Positions 1 to 10,528 are shown, counted from the first letter of the stretch. The stretch is 64,000 bases of DNA from Aporrectodea caliginosa (GCA_020284085.1 JACEVL010000426.1:999001-1063000); one strand, 5' to 3'. Numbers and translations are program-made. Notes: generated by a model from the letters alone, not told the origin.

Positions 1-330
1 CTCCTGAATTCCGGACTTTTTGGTTCCTCCACCATCAATGCCAATCACCCACCATCACCTTCCACGGGCTCCTCTATCTTTCACCCCTCTGGCTTTCCAC
101 TCGAAACTAAGACTCACTTCTTCAGGAACCCTTACCCAGACTCATCTGATCCTCCACCTTCCAATTCTCGACCTAAACGACACCCACCTTAACCTCTACT
201 CTGCCCCCTCTGACCCTCTGGAAACCGGACTCGGACTTCCTTCGGACTACATTTGGACAACCCTCTGACTCGACGTAGCGCTCATGAATAATCTGGTGCC
301 CTGCGCTTGGCTTTCGAGTGACGCTTTAGA
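1..330 (+). repeat. LINE/SINE 3'-end-like dispersed repeat
   Basis: C-rich sequence with no intact gene. Its end (about 255-330), including 'GCGCTCATGAATAA', recurs almost unchanged near 34,440, and a CACCCACCTTAACC-like stretch (about 180-195) recurs near 34,280. The closing phrase 'GTTTCAAGATTA' is also found near 5,420 after a LINE fragment. This suggests the 3' part of a LINE or a SINE that shares its tail. The family is not identified. Confidence 0.4.
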
Positions 331-379
331 AGTTTCAAGATTACGATTCCAGTTTCCTGTTCTTGATCCCTCCCCCAAC

Positions 380-832
380 CAGGGTTGCTAGGTGGTCGCG
401 AAAAGCGCGATTTGGGCTACTTTTCAATGCGCTCGCGACTGAAAATTTCGTCCTCGCGACCTCGCAATATTTGGGCTACTTTTGAATTGTTTCGCGGTCG
501 CTGCGGCGACATTATGAATTCCCATAAATTGCCCGTAGTAGGCTTCTGGATCACTGTTACTGGCTACAATTCTTATGTGGTGTCGCTTAGTTAGTAATAA
601 ATACATGCTCTACGGAGTACGGACTAGTCTACGGTAAGCATGAAGCAGTCTGCCTTCTAAAATTTCACGTCAATGGTTTCATCACGTGTCTTGGCGAAAC
701 CAATTAAGTATGGATATTGACGTACCCAGGAAAAATTTATGAATGTTTTCATACAGTTGTTCAGCTCGCGACTTTTGGGCTACTTTTTGACGTGATTTCC
801 CGATCAAGCACTTCTAAAATCTGGCAACCCTG
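380..832. mobile_element. hAT-type MITE with perfect 8-bp target duplication
   Basis: The element runs from CAGGGTTGCTAGGT to an inverted copy ending CTGGCAACCCTG. It is flanked on both sides by the identical octamer CCCCCAAC (372-379 and 833-840). CA...TG ends with an 8-bp duplication are the hallmark of hAT transposition. The 453-bp body carries internal repeats of 'TTTGGGCTACTTTT' and CGCGA-rich motifs and no transposase, so it is non-autonomous. Confidence 0.85.
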
Positions 833-1039
833 CCCCCAACATCTTTTCAGAAAGATGAGCGGGTTAGAAGAATAGCTGGGAGTTGAACCCCAGTGCGACA
901 GCTAAAACACTGCTGCTCTCTTGTCCGCTATCGATTCGATAGTGCCAACTCCGTTTTTTGCAGGTAGGCCTAGCCTAGTGCCTATCTCAGATCAGGATTC
1001 AACGTATCCAAAATTCCCTGACTCGTGATCTTGTGTGCA

Positions 1040-1170
1040 TCTTTTCGTAGAAGCTCCTTATTGGCTTCCTGTAGAATATATCAAAGATTACAGCTGTCTG
1101 ACCTATAAAATCCTTACAAATTTTGGGCCACGATCTACAGCGTCAGGCCCGGGCTCTCGCGCATTCCATG
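1040..1170 (+). repeat. L2/CR1-like LINE fragment
   Basis: One frame reads YWLPVEYIKDYSCLTYKIL, matching the conserved LHWLPV...RI.YK...LTYK segment that follows the reverse transcriptase in L2/CR1-like LINEs. It is a short, 5'-truncated relic; the rest of 833-1,340 shows nothing recognisable. Confidence 0.5.
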
Positions 1171-1344
1171 TTCGCATTTCTGGCTAACTTTGCCATTGAA
1201 AATTTCGTCATTTTATTGCAAGCAGTTAACACCATCTTGATCGCTAAAGTACTTCACGGTACTCGATGTGTTTGCATGTTCGCGTGAATCCCGTCAGCTT
1301 TAGCCCTCGCTATACAATATTATACTCTTAATCCCGACTCTGTT

Positions 1345-1470
1345 GCTCCGCCACTGTTCGTGGTCTGACAGTGCCAGTCCCAAGCCTGGATAACGGAGGA
1401 GGGCGACAATAATGATCTTTATTATCACAGTAGGCCTACGTGTCGTTAAACTGAAACTACTGCTACGGGA
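1345..1470 (+). repeat. Dispersed SINE-like repeat, copy 1
   Basis: Contains 'AGTGCCAGTCCCAAGCCTGG' followed by an AACGGAGGAGGGCGA block. A closely similar segment lies on the opposite strand at about 33,060-33,130, and the GGAGGGCGAT...GTTAAACTGAAACTACT part recurs at about 61,310-61,400. At least three copies make it a dispersed family; I cannot name it. Confidence 0.45.
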
Positions 1471-1872
1471 AGCCGAGTGTTCATAAATTAGGCCCTATTC
1501 GCGTTCAGTGTCGGCTGGGGCAAGGGGCGTGACCCATGTGGGGCGGAGATGATGACCCTATCGAGGGTCAGACGTACTGTTCCCTGGGCCGGAATTCGGC
1601 TGATACGGAAGGTCGATTTCGCTATCTGCTAATGACCGGGTTGTTTATCATTTGGCTGCAATGAGTGTGGTAGATGACGATAAGAGAAGTCTAATCGTTT
1701 GACAAGTGATATTGAAACGTAGATTGCGACTAATCTCGTCCAAATGTCTGTCTACGAAAATCAAGCGACTCTTCTAAAGGGCGAAACTAGGGCAGTGGTA
1801 GAGACCCCAACAGTGAGGTCCTCATTGCTGGTGAAATACTAATGCAGCACAATCAACATTTGTCTCAAGTGC

Positions 1873-1873
<1 letters not shown>

Positions 1874-1915
<42 letters not shown>

Positions 1916-1947
1916 TTAGACAGACATACAGACAGACATACAGACAG

Positions 1948-1979
<32 letters not shown>
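1874..1979. repeat. (CAGA)n microsatellite, left part
   Basis: Tetranucleotide repeat with a few interruptions. It continues at 2,239 after an inserted MITE, so the two blocks were once one array. Confidence 0.9.
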
Positions 1980-2238
1980 CAGTGTTTAATCTAGACGTCT
2001 CAGACCCCCCCCCAGAAAAATCAAAGAGATGAAATTTTTGCCTGAAGAAAATTCAAGACATGTAATTTTGTAGAATATTGTCTTGGAAAACTCTGGTTAC
2101 TACCCCCCGTCGAAAATCCTTGGAAAACTCTTGTTACTACCCCCTCGAAAATTCCTGGAAAATTTTTTCAATTAAGTTGGATCCCCCCAGAACCCTCAAT
2201 TCCCCCCCCCGACAGCAAGGGGACTAGATTAAACACTG
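1980..2238. mobile_element. hAT-like MITE inserted in a microsatellite
   Basis: The ends CAGTGTTTAATCTAG and CTAGATTAAACACTG are perfect 15-bp inverted repeats. Both flanks are (GACA)n, so an 8-bp duplication exists but cannot be separated from the repeat register. Poly-C and poly-G runs lie just inside the ends. The body has no coding capacity. Confidence 0.7.

Positions 2239-2292
<54 letters not shown>
2239..2292. repeat. (GACA)n microsatellite, right part
   Basis: Continuation of the array interrupted at 1,980. The following stretch to 2,890 shows no gene; GGACCGG-type motifs around 2,635-2,680 look like further transposon-end debris. Confidence 0.85.
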
Positions 2293-2890
2293 TGTCTCAG
2301 ACACATTAACCTAATGCACTATTCGCGAAACGCTTCTTTTACAGAAATGACTTTACATTGAACCCATTAGGCTATAGCAGCTCATTCAAGCAGTGCGATA
2401 GGCCTATATTGTGGTTAGAGCAATAACTATTGTGAAATTACTAGTAGGCAAAAGCGAATTGTACTAGGCCTACGTGGAATTAAATGCGGCATAAGACTTA
2501 GTATGCGTATACTCTGTAAAAATAGTGTACAGTTGGTCTACAGGTTTAGACCCAGACGCAACACCCAATTAATGTTGAGGTTTTGGCTCATTGGCAATGT
2601 GTAGACTTCAGAAATTAACTTTCAGTGTGTAAATGGACCGGCAGAAATTTTCCCACTGCACAAGGACCGGTGCCAAATTTATTAATAATTTCTCTTGTTC
2701 GTTTTCGATCACGTAAATTCCTCATAATGTATTAAAATCGATCTAAATGCATATGTTTAGCCAATTACATGACTCTATAGTTATTGCTCTTTAAATGCCA
2801 GCCTAAGTCTTTTTTGCCTTGACTTTAACAAATATAATAGGAACATTTCTTCACATGACAATGTTTACGTAAGTCAAAACGGATTTCAAA

Positions 2891-3352
2891 ATGCCGTCGA
2901 CTTGTTGTGTGAAAGATTGTACGAACAGACATAGAAATACGGCACCCCATTCGGGCCATCTGATAATAAACCGAGAGGAGAAGCTGAGTAAATGTGATGT
3001 GATTAGTATTTATCGGCTCTGTTTTGACTTACGTAGGCCTAAGCCTACACATTGTCACGTGATCCAGAAAAAATGCTCCTATAGACATTTCTTGATTCTG
3101 AGACAATTTGACCAGTTTCTTGACTCACTTTACGGACCGGCAACTGAGGGCTCGCGGACCGGCACCGGTCCGCAGACCACCACTTTGGGAAGCACTATAG
3201 TATACATGAATGTAGTGCCAGGTCTAAGCTTACATCTATATGGCGTTGCAACTACAGTAGGCCGTATGCTGTGGTTACGTCCACATTTCGTGTTCCTCCA
3301 TCTAGGCTACATTTATGTGCAAGTAAGATCTATCATCATCTACACTATGTAG
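2891..3352 (+). pseudogene. ORF with THAP-like start, probably transposon debris
   Basis: The frame begins MPSTCCVKDCTNRHRN, which resembles the first zinc-binding knuckle of a THAP domain (C-x2-4-C near the N-terminus). The later THAP landmarks (the distal C-x2-H pair and the AVPTIF-type signature) are not visible, and the remainder reads like non-coding repeat. Inverted GGACCGGT-type motifs upstream (about 2,635-2,680) and downstream (about 3,135-3,175) suggest a decayed DNA transposon. It may also be a chance 153-codon frame. Confidence 0.25.
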
Positions 3353-3597
3353 CCTACTTAGAATCATGGTCTACATTTATGTTCCCCTTAAATTTATGTA
3401 CGACAAAGGTAGTAAAGGCCTACGATACGATACGATCTCCATTAGGCGTAGACCGATTAACACTATTTTGCCCGATTTCCGAAAACTTTGCCTGCTTTCT
3501 TCGCCGATTCCAGATTCGATCCAATTACCCGGCATTATTTATTTTTTATTTGGTTCTAAAGTACTAATTTGGTAATATTATATTATATTAATACACT

Positions 3598-3850
3598 TCT
3601 TATGGGCCTCCAGAAACAGCGTCTTTCTCCCCTTCAGTCGGTCTTAATGCTTCAGCTAGGCTCATAGCCCGACTCCCTCGCTTTTCGCCTATCTCTACAT
3701 ATAAGCTTATGCTTGATGTCTTGCACTGGCTTCCTATCACTGCGCGCATCCATTATAAGATCCTCTTCTAGTCTCAAAGGCGCAGCTGAGCAGTGCCCCA
3801 AAGTATCTTTCTTTCTTTAATTGAAGTGGAGATCCGCCGGGAGAAACGCT
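3598..3850 (+). repeat. L2/CR1-like LINE reverse-transcriptase tail fragment
   Basis: Frames read LQSVLNASARLIARLPRFSP and VLHWLPITARIHYKIL, the canonical region just after the reverse transcriptase of L2/CR1-like LINEs, followed after a frameshift by an SSAPKYL-like piece. It is truncated at both sides and frameshifted, so it is dead. Confidence 0.65.
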
Positions 3851-4281
3851 ATATATATATATGTTCGCCCAATACAGGAATAGAGTGCATAATTATTACA
3901 TTGCTTTATTATGGATCAAAGAGTTTGTTAGGAAACAACGATCGAAGCATGAGCCGAATTGACAGATGGAAAGCAACAGATCCTATTTTCATTGTTTTAA
4001 TTTTGTTTCAGTTTTGGTTTTCCATTTCCAGATGCAGTCCAAAGGAATGCTTGGTTCAAGCTGGAATTTCCAAGAGACTCAACAACTCGGGGCAATAAGC
4101 TCTTGATTTTACAACGCAAGGGATCCTCAAGGTGGATGTTCGCCTTTGTTAGGCAAGGGCAAAGTTTTCATTGATCATTCGCCAGAGCCACGTACTTGCG
4201 TTGTTCGGTCGGTTTCGTTGCCAAGATTAATGCGAGAGTGTCACCTAGCTTGTGCCGTCGATTCGCTGAATCCTAGCGACC

Positions 4282-5707
4282 CAGTGGCGTAACAACCTAG
4301 CCGGGGGCCCTTGGACACTCTAAGCTTGGGGCCCTTGCCCATTAACGAGACTAAAGAGTGAAAATAATGAGATAGCTATTTAAAACGCAATTAGGCAAAA
4401 AATGTATTAAACGTTATCATCAATAATCCATAGATCAAGTCACATTAATAGACCTATACGCGACCTTCGCAGAATCCGCCCTATGCTCGACTTCAAAACT
4501 GCACATACAACGCTACATCTTCATGGGCATATTTAGGTGGTGGTTTATGGGCTCAACCCCTCCAAATAAATTTCCATAAAAAACTTTATATGCTTTACAT
4601 GCGAAATACCAAAAAAACTTAATTTTTGCGACCATCTCCAATGGAAACACCTTCAAATCTTAAACTCCCTCCGAAATTTCTTCCTGGCCCGACCCAATAC
4701 AAGTGTACATCATCTATAGTTCACGCTAAATTGGACTACTGCAATTCTCTTTTCCTCAACATAGATATCACACAAATAAACCGACTCCAAGCTATTCAGA
4801 TTAATGCCCTCGCCTGTGCTGTTAAGAAACCTCCAAGCACTATGACATCACACCTGTCCTAAAATTACCACGCTGGCTTTAATACTTGAACGAATAGAAT
4901 ATAAAGCCATAACACTCACCTACAACACAGCACTTCAATCCTCCCAACCCTCTTATCTCCGTCAGTTGTTCACCGTCCAACCACTTCGCTCCTCTTCTAC
5001 CCCTAACACTGCTCTGCCCTTCAGTCACCTCATCACTAAAATTTGCAAATCGCTGCATAACAATTATAGCTGTTGGCCTCTCTGGAACAAACTCCCGCCA
5101 TGCAGTACTATAACAAATAGGGTTCTATCTGATCCATCCTACGAGCTCACCCAAACCTCACCTCTCGCTATCTCGCCACAAGTCTTTGAACTGTGTCTTC
5201 CCTAAAAACTGAAAACAGTGCTTTTTCACAAATCCTATCCTCCACTTCTTTCACCTCCTCGCCGTTTCAACTCTAAACATCATCCACCTTAGCCGTCTGA
5301 CTTTCTGCCTGCTTGCCTGACCCTTTGATCTTGACCCCCGTGCCTGTCGATTCTGTATTGGTTAAGCTCCTGTGAATAAGATGCTTCCCGCGACTTCACT
5401 TATTTGGGCGCTGTATAAGTTTCAAGATTATGTTTACGATTACTTTTAGGTCTAATAGATCAAGGCAAGACAAGAATACAACTGAAATGTATTGGCCAAG
5501 ACTAGTTGCATGCATAGCTAGTGTACACTATAACTTGCATCATGTAACTGAGAAGCATGCTGACATAATGTTCTTTTTTAAAAATAATTATTGTTACGGA
5601 CAAACGGAAAAGTACACGAATTTTTTAGTCAAGAAGCTTGGGGGCCCTTGGGACCTCGGGGGCCCCTGGACTTTGTCCACCCTCGTTATATGGTTGTTAC
5701 GCCACTG
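4282..5707. mobile_element. 1.4-kb hAT element with perfect target duplication
   Basis: The inverted ends CAGTGGCGTAACAACC match exactly, and the element is flanked by identical octamers TAGCGACC (4,274-4,281 and 5,708-5,715). GGGGCCC-rich subterminal blocks occur at both ends. No transposase is visible; instead the centre holds LINE sequence (next entry), so the element is either a non-autonomous hAT that received a LINE or one that captured it. Confidence 0.85.
4690..5440 (+). repeat. L2/CR1-like LINE 3' fragment nested in hAT element
   Basis: A frame reads SSIVHAKLDYCNSLF then INRLQAIQINALA, the S.LDYCNSL...LQ.VQN.AA signature of L2/CR1-like LINEs. After frameshifts it continues with TYNTALQSSQPSYLRQLF and LWNKLP, the usual C-terminal landmarks. 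The tail ends in GTTTCAAGATTATG, shared with the window start. A related RIRPMLDFKTAHTT piece lies just upstream near 4,465. Confidence 0.65.
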
Positions 5708-5715
5708 TAGCGACC

Positions 5716-6727
5716 GTCATAGTCAGCCTTCTCCGAGAGTGTAGTGCCATAATTATGCTGCCATAGGGCCTGATGTTGGTCAAAGAATTCGATCAGTCCA
5801 GCTAGGTGATTCTTCAAAAGCTGGGAAGCTAGCTTAGACAAAGCCCCGCAGTGTGATTGATGAAGCAATATCACGTGAAGATCTAAAAGAACTGTCCATG
5901 GCAATAATCGCTAGCCCTGAGACTGAGAGGCATATCGTTCCCCCGCCGCAGGTAGACCTATCCCGTAGGGACATAATGGGGGGGGGACCATAGAGTAATG
6001 GTAACATCACTGGCGTGAAGAGCAGTAGGAAGGGGATCGCTTCCTGCAAACCTCCCAACACTGACCAATAGGTCCACTAAGCCTGTCATTCGCGAGATGG
6101 CGCGTTGGTAAAATGAGATGTAGTTAAATTCGATTTCTGTAAAAACTTGTGATCATCCGTTCATACTGAATTGAAATCATAATGCTTTTGTCGGTTTGAA
6201 ATAATACAGAATAATTTATGATTATTATAATAATAATACTGATAATAATGTGCTATAGATGGTAAACCTACTGGAGTCCCTTTCAAATATACGATTGGCG
6301 AGGTAAGTGAATAGACCTACTATGCCCTAATTACATATAAACAGGGCTTACCTAAAGAAATTATCAGACTAGTAAAGGAAAACCTGGGACCATTATAACG
6401 AAGTTCCAGGTTGCAGTAGCAAAGCGATCATATATAGCCATGTAGGTGCGGTTTTTTTTTATCTCTTTACGAAGTTGACGAAAAACAAGAAAAGAATGGG
6501 AATAAGTTTTTCCTCTTACGCTCTTCTGTGGGATAGGTGGAGGAACAGAAGATGATAAATTCACTTATTTGCGCGATTAGCATGTGAATGAATCCACAGA
6601 TCGACGTTTTGCTTCTGTGTGCACAAGATGCGAAAACGTAGTCCCAGAATGATTGATTATTGAAGCCGCGTAATGATTATGGGATACTTGTCAGATTTAA
6701 TGAATATTCATATCACACAGCAATTTC
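5716..6727. other. Intergenic, nothing recognised
   Basis: Mixed AT-rich and CpG-containing sequence with short poly-G and AAT runs. No coding frame or repeat I can name. Confidence 0.5.
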
Positions 6728-6937
6728 ATTGGTTGAATGCATCACGCTTTCCTATTGGTGGCAGTTGTCCTCGTACTCTTCTGCACCGAATAAAATACGA
6801 AGCTTGTGCAATAATTCGCTCAAGTTTTGTTTGTTTTCGTCTCGTGGGCGAAGAGACACAGAGAGAGATGGCCGTCGCTAGTACTGTCTGAGTCACTCGC
6901 TCTCTATTTAAATAGGTCGCCGTCGTCCTACGGTTCA
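6728..6937 (+). promoter_or_regulatory. Candidate promoter of the RING-NHL transcription unit
   Basis: Two inverted CCAAT boxes (ATTGG at 6,728-6,732 and 6,754-6,758) precede TATTTAAATA at 6,905-6,914. A TCATT initiator-like motif follows with its A at 6,937, 32 bases from the TATA start. The stretch is richer in CpG than the sequence that follows for the next 13 kb, as expected for an unmethylated invertebrate promoter. Inference only: there is no transcript evidence. Confidence 0.4.
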
Positions 6938-7032
6938 TTATGTGCGTTACTGCGAATAGGACAGGTCATCGAGAGCACACTTTCGCCGAATATTATACTA
7001 CTCGTTCGTCGTCGTCTTCGTCGTATTTTTAA
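6937..7032 (+). other. Candidate non-coding first exon of the RING-NHL gene
   Basis: The segment starts at the initiator-like motif and ends at a good splice donor, AA|GTAAGC, with GT at 7,033. It contains an ATG at 6,940 opening a 30-codon upstream reading frame whose TAA (7,030-7,032) is the last codon before the donor. Joining it to the acceptor at 20,902 would leave an A at -3 and a G at +4 around the coding ATG. Other first exons are possible. Confidence 0.35.
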
Positions 7033-7204
7033 GTAAGCGACACTGATTTTAAAAAGCCGGATTTTATGCCAGACCTTACTACATTGTGGAGTCAAAAACG
7101 CGTACGTTTTGACTCCATTTTGCATTAGAATATTTGCTGTGTAAGTTATCGATTTTGGGACAACGTTATTCATGTTAGGTCGGGACATTTTTTGCATTTT
7201 CAGT

Positions 7205-7335
7205 GATTTTCAGGCAGTCTGGTGACTCGATGGCTATGTGGCAGATGGCTTGTGTATTTGATTTCCATCTCTGGTCCCAGGGTTCGATTCCCAGGTCCCA
7301 GCACGTCACGTGAAAATGGCAGATTTTCGTTGGCA
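7205..7335 (+). repeat. tRNA-derived SINE-like repeat
   Basis: Has an internal promoter-like pair: a weak A box near 7,225 and a B box GGTTCGATTCC at about 7,281-7,291, followed by a non-tRNA tail. The stems do not fold into a functional cloverleaf (the T stem has a mismatch), so it is read as a SINE rather than a tRNA gene. Confidence 0.35.
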
Positions 7336-7625
7336 ATCGATGTAGCCTATAATGAAATGTTTTTCAGTTGGTGGTTTGCTGTAGCCATGTTTGCGCTTTA
7401 ATAAACAGAAATTAATACTACTGAGATGCAAGATCCACAACTCTGAGCACTGTGGTTGGTTGAGAGTGCTCATGGTACAGTGATGCACGTGTTAAATATG
7501 AAAGATATCAACTCGTGGTGCCAATTTAATCATAGCATGGTGCTTCTGTGGTGGAAGATTCCGCCACGCAATGCACGAAGAAATTACTTCTGGGGCGGAA
7601 AGATTTTAGCATTTTATTGAATGAC

Positions 7626-7976
7626 AACCCTGACCATTACTGACCCTCACGACGTCTAACCTGACCCTAAACAACCCTCACGAGGCCTAACCGACCCTCA
7701 CGATGCCAATTGATAGCAAGTAACACTGAAGGTTGCGCATGCGCAAAGCTCTTCTGCCATCGAAAAATAGTAATTTTCCAGCAGAATTTTCCGCCACAGA
7801 AGATATATCGACAAACTTATAGTATCGGGGCTGAAGGGGGGCTGAATACAGTATCTTTGGACATGCTGAACAGATGCCGGACGGTACCATGTTTTCTAAT
7901 GACGACACTGATCCTAACCCTGACCCTAACCGACCCTCACGACGCTTAATGTGAACCTAACCGACACTCATGACGC
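7626..7976. repeat. Telomere-like CCTAACC minisatellite in two blocks
   Basis: Blocks at about 7,626-7,705 and 7,905-7,976 repeat a unit near CCTAACCGACCCTCACGACG, including CCTAACCCTGACCCTAACC. The 200 bases between them are unrelated and end in a piece (TTTTCCGCCACAGAAG) that is an inverted, imperfect copy of CTTCTGTGGTGGAAG at about 7,547. A small foldback or MITE therefore seems to have split and flanked the array. Confidence 0.55.
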
Positions 7977-8279
7977 CAGCAAACTTGTGCACTATATCCT
8001 TCAGTCCTCGATTCTATAAGCTTGCTGATTTATCCTTTATCAAACTGTCTTCTCATAGGAGAGCACTGGATCAGCGACACTCCAAATAGAACATTTTGTA
8101 CTGAGCAAGTTGAAAAACTTGGTACATCAAGTGGAAGCGCAAACCTAATTGCAGGCAGGAGAAGTAGCATTGAAAGTAATCTTAGGCACTGACTGGAAAG
8201 ACTTGACGAGTACATGATGAAAAGAATAAAAAACACTAAACCTAGCATAAGGTACACTGCACAGAACCTCCAGTACCTT

Positions 8280-9010
8280 GCTATTTTAGCCCATAGTCAG
8301 TCATTGTCTAGATGGAAACCAGTTCAGGCGTTGATGACCTAACTTCATAGGAGATTCTATGACACTTGGTTAAGATATCATCGACTGTGTCGAATGCTGT
8401 GCTTGCCTCAGCAAGTGTGAGCTACATGATTCATCTTGAATGAGTTGCAATGATGATGTTCAAGATGTACCTGAGCAGGACTATCCTCTGCATGTAGCGT
8501 CCCTTTCTGAAACCGGAGTGCAGTATCGGAACAAGATTGCTTGCTTCTAAATATATTACATACCACCTTTGAGCAACTGTTGTAAAGTTTGATATTGGCC
8601 GATAGTTTATGTTGTCAGGATCCAGTTCTGGCTTCTTAATGAGAGCAGAACAAATGAACATTTGACCTACTGATAGCAAGCTTTCAGTCAAAGACAGATT
8701 GGAGAGCTGCACAAGGAAAGGGAGCAGCTCCTTAGTGAATTTGGGAAGACGTCAGGTAGTAATGAGCAATGTAAAATGCACACAGGTAGAAGAAGTGATT
8801 ATGACTTTCACTGTTAATGTTTCGAACCGATCCACATGGTCTGGGATTGATAAATATGAGGGTGGTATTCAGCCATCTATGTCTTTGTGGACGGCAAAGA
8901 TGTTGACAAAGGCTATTGAATGTTCTTCAGTTTCTTGCGTCATGACTGGGTTCGAACTTGGGTCGATGCACAGGCTGTATTTAACTAAGCTAAATATTTG
9001 CACTCTAGTG
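8280..9010 (-). repeat. L2/CR1-like LINE reverse-transcriptase fragment
   Basis: On the - strand one frame reads SALIKKPELDPDNINYRPIS then LHSGFRKGRYMQ. This is the start of the reverse-transcriptase domain (LIKKP.LDP...NYRPISN...S.FRKG.STE). The upstream spacer with NLSLTESLL is also in frame. The copy breaks up below about 8,400 and has several frameshifts. Confidence 0.65.
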
Positions 9011-9348
9011 GTATTCATTTAGCACAGATTTTTTCAGTAGGCTGGTTGATTTCATGCGTTGACCTTACCAAAATCTGAAGATTATGGGTAGTGATGAAAT
9101 TGGCTATTTCTTCGTTTCCTGGTCTTGTGTTTTCTTATAGATGTATCTGTTGTAATATTTAATGTACATGTGCACTATTAAAAGTGCTGTTGCTTATTAA
9201 GAACAGACAATGGTACACCTAAGATGTCTAATAAACCAATGATTTCTTATCTCTGTAGGCTACAGTCAGAATTTCAGTAGTATGGCCTGTATTAAGCCTA
9301 TAGCTCTTTTGCTGCAGTGACTGTATTCATCAAGGCTTATTAGCATGT

Positions 9349-9775
9349 TCTTCTGCCCATTTCTGTGACTATAACAAAAGCCTTTGTTAAAGATAAAAAA
9401 ATTTGCCTGAGTCACATAAAGTTAAATTTTTTAAAGGCTCCTTACCGTGTGTGACGAATATTTCCAGTGGCACACAGTCTTGTCGTGTGACGTGGCTTTT
9501 AATCATATACTTCTGCCCAACTCTGTGACTATAAAAAAGCCTTTGTTAAAGATAAACAATTTTTTCCCTATCACTGAATACATGAATAACATAAAGTTGA
9601 ATTTTTTAAAAGCTCCCTACCATGTGTGACAAATATTTTCGGTGGCCCACAGTCTTGTCGTGCGACATGAGTTACTTGACGCACATATATTTATATATAT
9701 ATTTGAATTTTTTTAAAGGCTCCCTTACCATGTGTGACAAATATTTCCGTTGTCCCACAGTCTTGTCGTGTGGTG
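9349..9775. repeat. Tandem repeat, ~150-bp unit, 2.5 copies
   Basis: Two long units (about 9,349-9,497 and 9,508-9,670) and one partial unit (about 9,700-9,775) share CTTCTGCCC...CTGTGACTATAA, AAGCCTTTGTTAAAGATAA, a TTTTTTAAA.GCTCC block and a CACAGTCTTGTCGTG block. A TATA-type microsatellite (9,685-9,702) sits before the last unit. No coding content. Confidence 0.7.
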
Positions 9776-10064
9776 GGAATTTATAGACGCAGTAGTGATA
9801 GAATTTTGTTCATACGTTCAGTTATATCAGTTAACACTTTAATGATGAATGTGGACATTGTGTACTAAAAGTGACTGGGAAACTAGTGCAGCTCGTCGTT
9901 ACAGTGTTAAAGGATGGAACTTTAAAGCAGAGACTTTAAAATAACTTTTGGCAATGAGTTGTATATTACAAATGAGCTCAAATTCGAAATAGTCATCCCA
10001 GTATTCTAAACATCAAAACAAATTAGTTGCTGTTGTTTTTTGGTTTAGTTAATGCTGGACGGGG

Positions 10065-10260
10065 TGTATGATAGTCTAGGGGTTAGTATGCTGGACTGTC
10101 AAGTGAGAGGTAAGAGGTTAACCCTTTAACGACGAGCTGCCTACGGTTTCCCTTACATTTTAGTACATGCTCGTCAATAAAGGGTTAAACCTCTGTCAGG
10201 ACAGAAATTTGTTTTTACCCATGCCCCAGCGCACTCAGTTATAGTGAGTACTCTGACCAT
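10065..10260 (+). repeat. tRNA-derived SINE split by a MITE
   Basis: The A-box region ATAGTCTAGGGGTTAGTATG and the GGACTGTC that follows resemble the SINE at 31,665 (TAGTCTAGTGGTTAGGGCC, GGACTGTCAG). The B box is interrupted by a 63-bp insert at 10,122; removing it restores a GGTTAAACCTC box followed by the shared CAGAAATTT tail. The GTC in the anticodon-like position hints at a tRNA-Asp ancestor, which is weak. Confidence 0.5.
10122..10184. mobile_element. 63-bp piggyBac-like MITE with TTAA target sites
   Basis: It is flanked by TTAA on both sides (10,118-10,121 and 10,185-10,188). The ends CCCTTTAACGACGAGC and GCTCGTCAATAAAGGG are imperfect inverted repeats. TTAA targets are typical of piggyBac-type transposition. 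A diverged copy lies at 13,773. Confidence 0.6.
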
Positions 10261-10493
10261 ACACTGTCAGTAGGAAGATTTTAGATGGCAAGGGAGAGGA
10301 TTGAAAACCAACTAGGGTTTAATCGCTTCATATAGGCTACCCATGGCTGCCTCTCAGGCTAGCTTTAGATACTGGATTCCTTCTAATGCTGAACATTCTA
10401 CAAGAAGTATTATAACATGCTTTAAAAATGTTGACCTACGTACAAGTACAAAATAATACACATGCAAGGTCTACATAATCATATACAGGCATA

Positions 10494-10528
10494 CATACTT
10501 GCATACATACATACATACATACATAGTT
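10494..10528. repeat. (CATA)n microsatellite
   Basis: Short tetranucleotide array within the intron. Confidence 0.8.

Noticed and set aside
2622..3206. hAT element suggested by CAGTGTGTAAATGG and an inverted AGTGCTTCCC end around the THAP-like frame
   Set aside because: Ends agree poorly and the flanking octamers do not match; kept only as possible debris.
7910..7945. True chromosome end or telomere
   Set aside because: The CCTAACCCTGACCCTAACC stretch is short, degenerate and embedded in ordinary sequence on both sides.
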